Shown: in pieces, positions 8,069-17,448 of the stretch
Layout: each line of letters begins with the position of its first letter
How positions within the stretch are numbered: the first letter of the stretch is position 1
Assembly: GCF_001529295.1 (NCBI RefSeq)
Contig: NZ_LLWK01000032.1
Location: forward strand, 62,001-126,000
Direction: 5' to 3'
DNA length: 64,000 nucleotides
Source of the DNA: Flavobacterium sp. TAB 87
Lineage (GTDB): Bacteria; Bacteroidota; Bacteroidia; Flavobacteriales; Flavobacteriaceae
Translations under genes and position numbers: made by a program
The notes under the pieces: generated by a model
The model's input: the letters and a program-made list of their open reading frames with translations, nothing else
Databases searched by the model: none
Told to the model about the DNA's origin: nothing

Positions 8069-8947
8069 CTAGTCTTGCTCTAATTGCTTTCTATAATCTG
8101 CAAAATTGGCTTTAATAGCATCATCTAATTCCGGAATCTTAATATCCGAATACCTTTGCAATTCATTCCAAATAATTTCAGCCACAATATAGCGCGCCAT
8201 ATCTTTATCATCGGCAGGAACCACAAACCAAGGCGCATTCTTTTTCGACGTTTTGCTTATCGCTTTCTCATAATACTTCATGTATTCATCCCAATGCTCC
8301 CGCTCTTTTAGATCTCCAGGCGAGAATTTCCAATTGTGTTTGGGTTCTTCCAAACGACGCAACAAACGCTCTCCTTGTTCTTTTTTACTCAAGTTCAAAT
8401 AAAACTTTAAAACTATTGTTCCGTTTTGCGATAAATGCTTTTCAAAATTTACAATTTGCTTGATTCTTTTTTTCCAAAAACCCGTCGGAATATCACCTAC
8501 TTCTTCAATTCCTGGTAAATTTTCGTCTAATATATATTCAGGATGCACGCGTGTCACCAAAATATTCTCATAATGCGTGCGATTAAAAATAGCAAACTTT
8601 CCTTTTTCTGGCAAAGCCAAATAATGGCGCCACAAAAAATCATGCTCCAACTCGGCCGAATTCGGGGTCTTAAAACTCTGAACCACTACTCCACGCGAGT
8701 TAAATTCTTTAAAAACTTCGCGAATTAAACTGTCTTTACCCGACGTGTCCATTCCTTGCAAACAAATTAAAACACCGTATCGGTTGTGCGCATACATCAC
8801 ATCTTGCAACTCACTCAATTTCTCGCGTACGCCATCCAGCTTATCTTCTTTTTCATCTTCATCCGCCTTTACATCGAGTAAAGTGGGTAAATCTTTTAGT
8901 TTTATTTTTGTGGTAACTCTAAAATCATCTGGATCTATCTTTTTCAT
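8069..8947 (-). CDS. Polyphosphate kinase 2 family protein
   Basis: 292-residue PPK2, which transfers phosphate between polyphosphate and nucleotides. The Walker A loop GMDTSGKDS lies at residues 65-73, and the Walker B-like stretch IFNRTHYENILVTRVHPE near 120-137. A basic lid segment (RLLRRLEEPKHNWKFSPGDL) follows. The FNRxHYE wording resembles the PPK2 class III branch, which contains a Cytophaga enzyme able to build ATP from AMP with polyphosphate; assigning that specificity here is inference. The gene is monocistronic. Its upstream region carries a diverged flavobacterial intergenic repeat. Confidence 0.93.
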   Translation of the reverse strand: MKKIDPDDFRVTTKIKLKDLPTLLDVKADEDEKEDKLDGVREKLSELQDVMYAHNRYGVLICLQGMDTSGKDSLIREVFKEFNSRGVVVQSFKTPNSAELEHDFLWRHYLALPEKGKFAIFNRTHYENILVTRVHPEYILDENLPGIEEVGDIPTGFWKKRIKQIVNFEKHLSQNGTIVLKFYLNLSKKEQGERLLRRLEEPKHNWKFSPGDLKEREHWDEYMKYYEKAISKTSKKNAPWFVVPADDKDMARYIVAEIIWNELQRYSDIKIPELDDAIKANFADYRKQLEQD

Positions 8948-9050
8948 ACTTTATTCTTTTTAATAGTTCTAATATACAAATTTTTGGCAGCAAATTCCCG
9001 CTTTCTACTGCAATAGTTGTTCTTGCTTTCGTTTTTTATTAGGTCGTTTC

Positions 9051-9127
9051 AGGAGCTTCCTTTGGTCGCTCTGCTACTTCCATAAAAACACAAATTCACT
9101 TCAACTATTTTCATGACAATCGGGGCT
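9051..9127. repeat. Diverged flavobacterial intergenic repeat, copy A
   Basis: A 77-base non-coding segment that begins AGGAGCTTCC and ends AATCGGGGCT. A second element of almost the same length (40502-40579) has the same boundary words (AGGAGCT ... GGGGCT). The interior differs. I recall such GGAGCT...CGGGGCT elements as common between genes of Flavobacterium. It lies in the 293-base gap between PPK2 and the next gene, which holds no other clear feature. Confidence 0.45.
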
Positions 9128-9240
9128 GCATAGTGCTTGAAGGAACAGTATAATTTCAGTCTACTTCTAAATTTCATCAAATAATAATATTTTAAATTTT
9201 ATTATAAAGCTTATCTTCGTTAAAAAGTAAACCAATAAAC

Positions 9241-10080
9241 ATGGAAAAATTTACCCTCGAAATTTTATTTCACATCATTGGCATTGGTTCTGCATCGGGA
9301 CTTATTTATCAAAATAATTCATTGTATGTAATCGGAGACAACAGCGGTTATTTGTACGAGTATAACATGGATTCTAAATTATTGAATAAACACCCATTAG
9401 TGGAAAATGCAACCGAAAATACACCTAAAAAAGACAAATCTGATTTTGAATCAATAGCTCATTTCGGAGATACGTTATACGTTTTTGGTTCAGGTTCAAC
9501 AGCTAATCGCAACAAAATGATTGAATTTAACATACAGTCTAAAACTAAGACAAAAGCAAACGACTTAGTCGATTTATATGCAGTGATTCAAAATTTTGCA
9601 GACATTAGACCTGAAGATTTTAATGTAGAAGGTGCTATTTTTGAAGGCGAGAACTGGTACTTATTCAATCGTGGCAATGGCAGTTCAAACAAAAACACCA
9701 TCTTTACCATTCACGCCAAAAATTTAGGGCAAGAATTTGCTTTAGTCGCTACCAATTATAAACTCCCAAAAATCAAAGGTGTTCGCTCCAGCTTTACCGA
9801 TGCCGTTTTGGTCGATGATAAAATTTACTTTTTGGCCACCGTCGAAGACACCAAATCGACCTACGAAGATGGCGAAGTTCTGGGAAGTTTTGTGGGTAGA
9901 ATGGATGTAAAAACCATGAAAATTGACTTTACTCAAAAAATCACCGATACCAATAAATTTGAAGGAATTACATTGTACGAGAAAACTAAAAGCCAAATTA
10001 CTTTTTTACTCTGCGAAGACAATGATACCGAATCACAAGAAACCAGCATTTTTAAACTGTCTTTACCATTATCTAAATAA
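9241..10080 (+). CDS. Propeller-like protein of unknown function (DUF6929-like)
   Basis: 279 residues with no signal peptide and no membrane segment. The chain is made of short beta-rich repeats with recurring patterns such as NNSLYVIGDNSGYLYEYN, GDTLYVFGSGST, GENWYLFNRGNG and DDKIYFLATVED. These look like the blades of a five- to six-bladed beta-propeller. It resembles the small Bacteroidota family labelled DUF6929. I see no catalytic motif. It is flanked by a probable terminator and is not in an operon, so its neighbours give no clue to function. Confidence 0.7.
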   Translation: MEKFTLEILFHIIGIGSASGLIYQNNSLYVIGDNSGYLYEYNMDSKLLNKHPLVENATENTPKKDKSDFESIAHFGDTLYVFGSGSTANRNKMIEFNIQSKTKTKANDLVDLYAVIQNFADIRPEDFNVEGAIFEGENWYLFNRGNGSSNKNTIFTIHAKNLGQEFALVATNYKLPKIKGVRSSFTDAVLVDDKIYFLATVEDTKSTYEDGEVLGSFVGRMDVKTMKIDFTQKITDTNKFEGITLYEKTKSQITFLLCEDNDTESQETSIFKLSLPLSK

Positions 10081-10414
10081 TTTATCATTAGCGTGGAACC
10101 ACTAAAATATTTTTTCCGCGTTTTACTATATAATACTTAAAATAGTAAATAAATTTATTTTTAGAAGTACTAAAAGCACTTTTTTTCAGTATTACAATTA
10201 GCGTCTTTTAACTTTTAGAATTTTTATTCTGCAATAAAGATCAACTTAATGATTGAAAAGCAAAAGGCTTCAAAAGTTTTATCGAAAATTTAACTTTAAA
10301 TAAAACTCACTAAATCAGCGTCTTATATAATTATCTTCTGTATTTTAATTTATTTTTCATTGCTATCCCAACCTTTTTACCTTTTCAGCTCTCTTTAGTA
10401 TAAAGAACCCAATT
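10081..10414. other. Intergenic region before the sigma-factor operon
   Basis: 334 bases without a gene. GCGTGGAA (10091-10098) and TTCCGCG (10114-10120) form a weak hairpin followed by TTTT, a possible terminator for the preceding gene. The remainder is AT-rich. I could not find a convincing TAnnTTTG box in front of the sigma gene. Confidence 0.4.
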
Positions 10415-10951
10415 GTGATAAACGAAACTCAAATAGCCAATTGCAAAAAAATGAACCGCGAGGCACAGCGTCAAGTTTATGAAGCTATGGCGCCCAAATT
10501 ATATCGTGTTTGCAAACGATACTTAAAAAAGGAGGAAGAAGTAGAAGAAGCGTTGGCAGATGCATTTTATACCATTTTTATAAAAATAGACCAGCTTAAA
10601 GAATTTAACGCTTTTGAAGGTTGGGCGCGAAAGATAATGGTAAATCACTGTTTAGCAAGAATCAAAAAAAACACGAACTTTAATATGTATTTGGATGATG
10701 TCAAATTGCTTTCACAACCTTTTACAGACGCTGTTGATCATTTAGAAGAAGAAGATTTACTCAATTTACTAAACCATATTCCAGAAGGCTGTAAAACTGT
10801 TTTTAACCTTTTTGTTATCGAAGGGTACGCACACAGAGAAATAGCCACTATGCTCAATATTTCGGAAGGAACATCAAAATCACAATTGAATGCCGCCAAA
10901 ACAAAGTTGAAGGAATTAGTAAATAAATTGTATTATCAAAAAGCAAAATAG
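10415..10951 (+). CDS. RNA polymerase ECF-type sigma factor
   Basis: 178 residues with the two conserved sigma-70 regions: region 2 (YRVCKRYLKKEEEVEEALADAFYTIF ... FEGWARKIMVNHCLARIKK) and region 4 with its helix-turn-helix (LLNHIPEGCKTVFNLFVIEGYAHREIATMLNISEGTSKSQL). The start is GTG; an ATG 12 codons in would remove conserved N-terminal residues. The next gene starts two bases after the stop and encodes a one-pass membrane protein, the usual place of an anti-sigma factor. A plug-vWA gene follows. The cluster therefore probably controls itself, with the sigma factor held by the membrane protein. Confidence 0.93.
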   Translation: MINETQIANCKKMNREAQRQVYEAMAPKLYRVCKRYLKKEEEVEEALADAFYTIFIKIDQLKEFNAFEGWARKIMVNHCLARIKKNTNFNMYLDDVKLLSQPFTDAVDHLEEEDLLNLLNHIPEGCKTVFNLFVIEGYAHREIATMLNISEGTSKSQLNAAKTKLKELVNKLYYQKAK

Positions 10952-10953
10952 TC

Positions 10954-11925
10954 ATGGATAACCAAGATAAAATATTCGATAAAATTAAAGCTGCTTCCAA
11001 AAATGCAGAAGAAAAAGACTTTTTGGCAATGGAAAAAGTGTGGTCTCGCCTTGAAGAAAGGTTAGATAATAAGGAAGATAAAAAAACCATTTCGCTATGG
11101 AAAAAGATTGCAGTTGCTGCTTCTTTGCTATTAGTACTTTCTTTAGGTTTTCAATTTTTAAAAACAGACCAAATAACAACTATTCCAAACACAGATAAAA
11201 TAGTAACAACCCAAAGCAAGAAAAGTCCAGTCGAGAATTCTACTTTAGAAGGAAATGAGATGAAAGTCTCTGAAAATTATCAAGTAGTGCCTAAAGCTGA
11301 GGTTGAAAAAATACTAAACGATCAAATCAACCAAAAAGAACCACTTGCTTTACACGAATTAAAAACTATTGCTGATCAAAATAGCTATGAAAATTCGGCG
11401 GTTGTTGTTTCCGAGGAAACTCAGTCTGCTCCTGCATCAACGGCTGTCGACTATTCCGACAATCACGATTCGGAACCTATTTTGCAAAACAAAGCCTTTA
11501 GTTCTCCTTACAAGACAAAATCAATTCAAGGCGAATCGTATACAAGTACACAGGCTGAAAAAGAAACGATACTGGCTAAAAAAAGTACTCCTTTACTTAT
11601 CATGAATGGAAAAGCAATCGCACATACAAAAGATGATAAACGAGATAAAATGATGCAGCGAGAATTACCCAATTTGAGTCCAGAGAATGTAGAATCGCTA
11701 GTAGTTTTAGACGAACCTTTGTACATTATTGACGGCATCTATTATTCGGAAAATGATTTATTCGGAAGCAATCCAACAAGTCCATATGCACCTTTAAATA
11801 AGCAAGAAATTAAAATAATAACCATTCTGCAAGATCTCGAAGCCACCTCAAAATATGGCGATAAAGGCAAAAAAGGCGTGGTGTTAATTACTACCAAAAC
11901 CGGGAAACCAGCACTACAAAAATAG
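10954..11925 (+). CDS. One-pass membrane protein, putative anti-sigma factor with TonB-plug-like tail
   Basis: 323 residues. About 50 charged cytoplasmic residues precede one transmembrane helix (50-69, KKIAVAASLLLVLSLGFQFL). A long, polar, low-complexity periplasmic stretch follows. The last 110 residues resemble the core of a TonB-dependent receptor plug: EPLYIIDGIYY, then EIKIITILQDLEATSKYGDKG and KGVVLITTK. Just before it (residues 211-250) is a second, shorter copy of the first half (TPLLIMNGKAI ... NVESLVVL). There is no zinc-binding anti-sigma motif, so the anti-sigma role rests on position and topology. The plug-like end could contact the plug of the neighbouring vWA protein or another outer-membrane partner. 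Confidence 0.8.
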   Translation: MDNQDKIFDKIKAASKNAEEKDFLAMEKVWSRLEERLDNKEDKKTISLWKKIAVAASLLLVLSLGFQFLKTDQITTIPNTDKIVTTQSKKSPVENSTLEGNEMKVSENYQVVPKAEVEKILNDQINQKEPLALHELKTIADQNSYENSAVVVSEETQSAPASTAVDYSDNHDSEPILQNKAFSSPYKTKSIQGESYTSTQAEKETILAKKSTPLLIMNGKAIAHTKDDKRDKMMQRELPNLSPENVESLVVLDEPLYIIDGIYYSENDLFGSNPTSPYAPLNKQEIKIITILQDLEATSKYGDKGKKGVVLITTKTGKPALQK

Positions 11926-11961
11926 CTGTGACCTAAAATACCAATCTTAAAATTTACTATC

Positions 11962-14120
11962 ATGAAAAGTTTAAAACTTATTTCATCAGCCATTACTATG
12001 CTTTTATGTTTCGTAACCTTGGCGCAAGAAAGAACAATTACAGGAACCGTTTCAGATGCAAACGGGCCGCTTCCTGGTGTAAACATCAGCGTCAAAAAAT
12101 CAACAAAAATAACTACTACTAACTTTGATGGAAAATACAGCATACAAGCAACAAAGGGAGATGAACTAGTTTTTAGTTTTATTGGCTGCATGACGCAAAC
12201 TGCCGTTGTAAAAGACAAAAATGTCATTAATATTAAGATGGTCGACAACTCACAAACTTTGCAAGAAGTGGTAGTTGTAGGCTATGGGAGTACTTCAGGC
12301 TATGTGAAAAATAACTATGTTCGCTCCGATAGAAAGAAGCAAAGCTGACCAGCGCTCAAGCACTTCAGGGAAGAGTACAAGGTATTCAAGTTCAGAATAG
12401 TGCTGGCTATTCGCCCTCTGAAAATCGTATCATTAACGGACAACAAGCGTTAACTTCTCAAAAGGAACCTTTGTATATTGTAGATGGAGTTCTGTTTAAA
12501 TCGCAACAATTTGCAAAAATTAATCCGAATGATATTAAAGATGTAAAAGTTATAAAAGATGGAAACGCAACGGCACTTTATGGAAGTAAAGCAGTAAACG
12601 GAGTTATTCTTTTGTCTACGAAAAATGAAATTTATAAAAATCGTACTGAAAAAGAGATTACTGCATTGCTGAATAAATCAGCTCTTATTTCTTCTGAAGA
12701 TTTAAATAACGAAGAGTATGATTCTTTTGTAGAAAACGCATTTGAAAGTCCGAATTTTACACCGTTATCAACTTTTTCTATAGATGTCGATAATGCTTCC
12801 TACACGAACATTAGACGTTTTATAAACAACGGACAGAAAGTACCTAAAGATGCCGTTCGTGTAGAGGAAATGGTCAATTTTTTTAAATACAATTATACAC
12901 AACCAAAAAACAAAGATCCCTTTTCGATCACTACCGAATTAAGTGATTCTCCTTGGAATACAAAAAATCAAATTTTAAAAATTGGTTTGCAGGGAAAAGA
13001 CATTCCAACCACCGATTTACCAGCCTCTAACCTTGTCTTTTTAATTGATGTCTCTGGCTCGATGAGTACTGCAAATAAATTACCACTTTTGAAACAAAGC
13101 ATGAAAATATTGGTAAATGAACTTCGTTCTAAAGACAAAGTCGCTATAGTAGTTTATGCGAGTGCTGCTGGTTTAGTTTTACCGCCAACAGCGGGAGATG
13201 AGAAAAAAACTATAATTGATGCTTTCGAAAATTTAAGCGCTGGCGGAAGCACGGCTGGCGGAGCTGGAATTGAATTGGCTTATAAAATAGCGACCGAAAA
13301 TTTTATAAAAAACGGAAACAACAGAGTGATTATAGCAACAGATGGAGATTTTAATGTGGGACTTTCCTCCGATGCTGACATGGAAACTCTAATTGAACAA
13401 AAGCGAAAAACAGGCGTGTTTTTAACCTGTTTGGGTTACGGAATGGGCAATTATAAAGACAGCAAAATGGAAACTTTGGCAGATAAAGGAAATGGCAATT
13501 ACGCTTACATCGACAACATTCAAGAAGCAAACCGCTTTTTAGGTAAAGAGTTTAAAGGTTCAATGTTTGCAATCGCTAAAGACGTCAAAATTCAGATCGA
13601 ATTTAATCCTAAACAGGTGAAAGCTTACCGACTAATTGGCTACGAAAACAGAAAGCTTCGACCAGAAGATTTTAAAAATGATGCCATTGATGCGGGTGAA
13701 TTAGGCAGTAATCACACTGTGACTGCTTTATATGAAATTATTCCTGTTGGAACTAAAAGTAATTATATTGGTATTGAGCCCGATGTGTTAAAATACACTA
13801 AGGTAAAGGATAACAGTGTAAATTTTTCAGATGAATTGGCAACGATAAAATTTCGATACAAAAAACCTGACGGAGATAAGAGTATCGAAATGGTACACGT
13901 TATTCCAAGCAAAGCTATTTCTCTGGAAAGTGCCACAGAAAACTTTAAATTTAGTGCAGCTGTAGCTTGGTTTGGGTTAAAGTTGAGAGGCTCAAATTTA
14001 ATAGTAAAAAAATCCTCAGATGAGATTGCTGCGCTTGCGAAACAAGGATTATCAAACGATCCTGATGGTTACAAAGCAGAGTTTATACGATTAGTTACTG
14101 CAGAGAAATTGCTCAACTAA
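11962..14120 (+). pseudogene. CarboxypepD-plug-vWA surface protein gene, one-base frameshift
   Basis: Two frames that together encode one protein. The first (11962-12348, ATG start) has a signal peptide ending TLAQE, a CarboxypepD-regulatory-like domain (TITGTVSDANGPLPGVNISV) and the TonB-box-like VVVGYGS. The second is open from 12333 to 14120. It continues with LTSAQALQGRVQGIQV and the plug core PLYIVDGV ... GNATALYGSKAVNGVILLSTK. After these come a vWA domain with MIDAS residues DVSGSMS and ATDGDFNVG, and a YfbK-like DUF3520 tail ending NDPDGYKAEFIRLV. The total of 2159 bases is one short of 720 codons, so one deleted base between 12333 and 12348 explains the break. There is no homopolymer there. 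It may be a true mutation, a sequencing error, or less likely recoding. Confidence 0.85.
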
Positions 14121-14164
14121 AATATAAGAGCAGGTAAAACTACTGAATACCGCTTTATAATTGA

Positions 14165-14218
14165 GAAAAAACAAAAGTTCCACTAAACCGCAACCGAATT
14201 GTTCATGTTTAGTGGAAC
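14165..14218 (-). terminator. Terminator of the L,D-transpeptidase gene
   Basis: Perfect 12-base inverted repeat, GTTCCACTAAAC (14177-14188) and GTTTAGTGGAAC (14207-14218). On the minus strand it is followed by TTTTGTTTTTTC, so it ends the minus-strand transcript. It has no T-run for the plus strand. Confidence 0.8.
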
Positions 14219-14245
14219 CGCCCCAAAAAATAGTATTGCAAAAAC

Positions 14246-15130
14246 CTACAATTGCAATCTAGTATTTTCACTGATTTTCTGTTCTTTCAGTATCTCCTTT
14301 AAATGTGGTTGTATCAAATCTGCCATTTGATCTTCAGAAATTTCTAAAGCTTCTGGTTTGTCAACCAATTGTGTCCAAGGCTTTTTTCCTTTAAAATCAT
14401 AACTTCCATATACTAAAACTGGAGTTCCTTTAGCTTTTACGTTTTCTTTATCTTGTAAAACCCATTGCTCTGCCCAATCGTATAAATAGCGTGCGTCCTT
14501 TTCTTGCAAACGCAAACAAGAATGTGAAGCTGGATAACCTGGCAAAATATATTCGTGAAAACCAACTCCTAATTTGTTCTCAATATTAAAATTCCATTTT
14601 AAGTCCCATTCGTCATTAAATGTACTAGTAGTTTCTTCTGCCTTCCAATTGGTGTAAAAAAGACCGGTTGGTGTTAAATCTTTCTCTCTACCCATATTTG
14701 TTGGCCCAGTATACACTAAAGTTCCGTTTTTGTAAGCGGCAAAAGTTTGTGTTGGATACGAAAAAACAATGATCTTAGAAATTTGTTTCATCTCTTCTAC
14801 TTGCAATGGAAACGGTAAAAAATCTTCTTTTTTTCCATCAAAAGCAGTTGGTACTACAATTGAATCTATTTTTGAAATGCTTGCTTTATCAGTTCTATTA
14901 ATAGCCAAAACAATATCCATTTTAGCCGCATCGTTTTCGTTGGCTTTTAACCAAGACTTTGATGATTCTAAAGTATATTTTAAATCTTTTACTTTATCAC
15001 GGTGCACAATTTTTATAGTATCTGCCGCTTCTTCAGTAGTTATATTGGTATCTTTTGTATCAGTTGAGTTTTTGCAAGAAATGAATGCTGTAAAAACAAA
15101 TAATGTTAAAAGTAAAGTTCCTCTTTTCAT
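14246..15130 (-). CDS. L,D-transpeptidase (YkuD) family lipoprotein
   Basis: 294 residues. The ATG at 15130 gives a clean lipoprotein signal (MKRGTLLLTLFVFTAFISC, lipobox ending in Cys); an upstream in-frame ATG would bury it. The YkuD catalytic domain lies in the second half: KIIVFSYPTQTFAAYKNG, NMGREKDLTPTG, then HEYILPGYPASHSCLRLQ. The catalytic motif is SHSC instead of the usual SHGC, with Cys and the downstream Arg kept. Such enzymes make 3-3 peptidoglycan cross-links or attach proteins to peptidoglycan. As a lipoprotein it would act in the periplasm. The gene is monocistronic. Confidence 0.9.
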   Translation of the reverse strand: MKRGTLLLTLFVFTAFISCKNSTDTKDTNITTEEAADTIKIVHRDKVKDLKYTLESSKSWLKANENDAAKMDIVLAINRTDKASISKIDSIVVPTAFDGKKEDFLPFPLQVEEMKQISKIIVFSYPTQTFAAYKNGTLVYTGPTNMGREKDLTPTGLFYTNWKAEETTSTFNDEWDLKWNFNIENKLGVGFHEYILPGYPASHSCLRLQEKDARYLYDWAEQWVLQDKENVKAKGTPVLVYGSYDFKGKKPWTQLVDKPEALEISEDQMADLIQPHLKEILKEQKISENTRLQL

Positions 15131-15280
15131 GGTATTATTGTAAAAATTTATAGTGCAAAGATGCGCCAAAGACTAACGTTGCCTGTTATACAATTTTTAA
15201 GAATCGTTATCAAATTTCAATTTTACTGAGATTTATCAATTTTTTCACATCTAGAAATCGTGTACGGTTCTGTAAAGCTT

Positions 15281-15288
15281 TAACTTTG
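15281..15288 (+). promoter_or_regulatory. -7 promoter box of the SDR gene
   Basis: TAACTTTG matches TAnnTTTG and lies 21 bases before the ATG at 15310. No clear TTG at -33. Confidence 0.5.
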
Positions 15289-15309
15289 TTGGACTAAAAA
15301 ATAAAGAAA

Positions 15310-16026
15310 ATGATAGATTTAAAAAATAAAAATGCCCTAATCACTGGCGCAGGTAAAGGAATCGGAAAAGCAACTGCTCTTGCATTAGCAAAAGAAGGTG
15401 TTAACATAATATTGATCGCCCGAACTCAAGCTGACCTTAATGAAGTTGCCGAAGAAATTAAATCCTTTGGAGTGAAAACTTTTGCGGTTACGGCTGATGT
15501 TTCAGACATGGAGTCTGTGAATAGTGCGGTAGCTAAAGCATTAGATGCATTTGACACTATTGATATCTTAATCAATAATGCTGGAATCGCAGGTTTTGGA
15601 AAATTTTTGGAAATGGAACCAAAAGCTTGGGAAAAAATCATCCAAGTAAACTTAATGGGAACCTATTATGTAACTCGTGCTGTTTTACCTAATATGATTG
15701 AAAGACAAACGGGAGATATTATTAACATATCGTCAACTGCTGGACAAAAAGGAAACGCATTAACAAGCGCTTACAGTGCATCTAAATTTGCAGTTTTAGG
15801 TTTGACGGAAGCACTAATGCAAGAAGTGCGTAAACACAACATTCGGGTAACAGCTTTAACACCAAGCACTGCAGCAACGGACATGGCAATTGACTTAAAG
15901 TTGACCGATGGAAATCCTGAAAAAGTAATGCAAGCTGAAGATATAGCCGAATTGATCGTACTGCAATTGAAGCTAAACCGCAGAGTTTTTATTAAAGAAT
16001 CTGGTATTTGGTCTACCAATCCATAA
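15310..16026 (+). CDS. Short-chain dehydrogenase, 3-oxoacyl-ACP reductase-like
   Basis: 238-residue classical SDR. The cofactor motif TGAGKGIG is at residues 12-19, and IARTQ after beta-2 suggests NADP(H) preference. NNAG and the catalytic Ser...YSASK ([19 protein letters not shown]) are all present. The closest naming is FabG-like, but flavobacteria carry several such paralogues and this one is not next to other fatty-acid genes. The substrate is therefore open. It has its own -7 box and ends at a strong terminator shared with mtaB. Confidence 0.88.
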   Translation: MIDLKNKNALITGAGKGIGKATALALAKEGVNIILIARTQADLNEVAEEIKSFGVKTFAVTADVSDMESVNSAVAKALDAFDTIDILINNAGIAGFGKFLEMEPKAWEKIIQVNLMGTYYVTRAVLPNMIERQTGDIINISSTAGQKGNALTSAYSASKFAVLGLTEALMQEVRKHNIRVTALTPSTAATDMAIDLKLTDGNPEKVMQAEDIAELIVLQLKLNRRVFIKESGIWSTNP

Positions 16027-16069
16027 TTTAAATTTATAAAGTATTAAATTACATATTTGATTAAATGAC

Positions 16070-16096
16070 AAAAACCCCTCGTAAAAGGGGTTTTCT
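16070..16096. terminator. Bidirectional terminator
   Basis: AAAACCCCT (16071-16079) and AGGGGTTTT (16086-16094) with a six-base loop, between the convergent SDR and mtaB genes. Confidence 0.85.
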
Positions 16097-16119
16097 ATTT
16101 TAGTGCAAAAAAGCGATTG

Positions 16120-17448
16120 CTAAACCAGTTCCTTTACAAAATATAGGCGAACACTTCCGTCTTCATCAATTTTTGTCAAGGTAATTTCGTGCAGTGTATT
16201 TACCAATTCTGGATTCCACGGTGTTTTGACTTTTACGTAATTTTCTGTAAAACCGTGAATGTATCCTTCTTTATTTTCACTTTCAAAAAGTGCAGTTCTT
16301 GTACTTCCTAATTGACTTTCATAAAAAGCACGTCGTTTTTTTACTGATAAACCGCGCAACATTTTACTTCTTTTAGAACGAACGTTTGCTGGAATGACTC
16401 CATCCATTTCCACAGCTTCTGTATTGTCTCTTTCTGAATATGTAAAAACATGTAAGTAAGAAATATCCATTTCATTCAAAAAATGATAGGTTTCTAAAAA
16501 ATGTTCGTCAGTTTCTCCAGGAAATCCAACAATAACATCTACACCTATGCAGGCATTTGGCATTACTTGACGAATTTTATTTACGCGATCCGTATATACT
16601 TCGCGCAAATAACGACGCTTCATTAATTTTAATATGTCATTACTTCCTGATTGCAATGGAATATGGAAATGTGGTACAAAAGTGCGGCTATTAGCAACAA
16701 ATTCAATGGTTTCATTTTTAAGTAAATTCGGCTCAATCGAAGAAATTCGCAAACGCTCGATTCCTTCCACTTCATCCAAAGCCTTAACCAAATCTAGAAA
16801 AGTGTGTTCGTGCTTTTTATTACCAAATTCTCCTTTACCGTAATCTCCAATATTTACACCCGTTAAAACAATTTCCTTAATATTTTGACTAGAAATTTCT
16901 TTGGCGTTGTGTACTACGTTTTCTAATTCATCACTACGAGAAATTCCACGCGCTAACGGAATGGTACAATAGGTACATTTGTAATCACAACCGTCTTGTA
17001 CTTTTAAAAAAGCGCGAGTACGGTCACCAATCGAGTAACTTCCGACGTAAAAATCAGCTTCTGAGATTTCGCACGAATGCACTTCCCCCATATCATTTTT
17101 ACTCAAATCATTAAGATAGTCGGTGATTTTGAATTTTTCAGTTGCTCCCAATACTAGATCTACTCCATCTACGGAAGCTAATTCTTCAGGTTTTAATTGT
17201 GCATAGCAACCAACAGCCGCGACGAAAGCTTTATCGTTTAATTTCATTGTCTTCTTGACTATCTGCTTGAACTGCTTATCAGCATTATCAGTAACTGAAC
17301 AGGTGTTGATTACATAAATATCTGCAATTTGCTCAAAATCAACACGATCAAAGCCTTCGTCCTGAAAGTTTCGAGCAATCGTCGATGTTTCTGAGAAATT
17401 AAGTTTGCATCCAAGCGTATAAAAGGCAACTTTCTTTTTATTTTCCAT
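16120..17448 (-). CDS. mtaB: tRNA t6A37 methylthiotransferase
   Basis: Radical-SAM methylthiotransferase that converts t6A37 to ms2t6A37 in tRNA. The N-terminal UPF0004 domain carries three cluster cysteines (TLGCKLNFSE, NTCSVTDNAD, VGCYAQ). The radical-SAM motif CDYKCTYC follows at about residue 150, then GVNIGDYG and SSIEPN. A C-terminal TRAM domain (about 375-440) binds RNA. CKLN and the 442-residue length favour MtaB over MiaB or RimO. Confidence 0.95.
   Translation of the reverse strand: MENKKKVAFYTLGCKLNFSETSTIARNFQDEGFDRVDFEQIADIYVINTCSVTDNADKQFKQIVKKTMKLNDKAFVAAVGCYAQLKPEELASVDGVDLVLGATEKFKITDYLNDLSKNDMGEVHSCEISEADFYVGSYSIGDRTRAFLKVQDGCDYKCTYCTIPLARGISRSDELENVVHNAKEISSQNIKEIVLTGVNIGDYGKGEFGNKKHEHTFLDLVKALDEVEGIERLRISSIEPNLLKNETIEFVANSRTFVPHFHIPLQSGSNDILKLMKRRYLREVYTDRVNKIRQVMPNACIGVDVIVGFPGETDEHFLETYHFLNEMDISYLHVFTYSERDNTEAVEMDGVIPANVRSKRSKMLRGLSVKKRRAFYESQLGSTRTALFESENKEGYIHGFTENYVKVKTPWNPELVNTLHEITLTKIDEDGSVRLYFVKELV

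Noticed and set aside
11742..12248. 168-codon minus-strand ORF opposite the vWA gene
   Set aside because: Antisense shadow of a well-conserved coding region; its sequence has no domain features.
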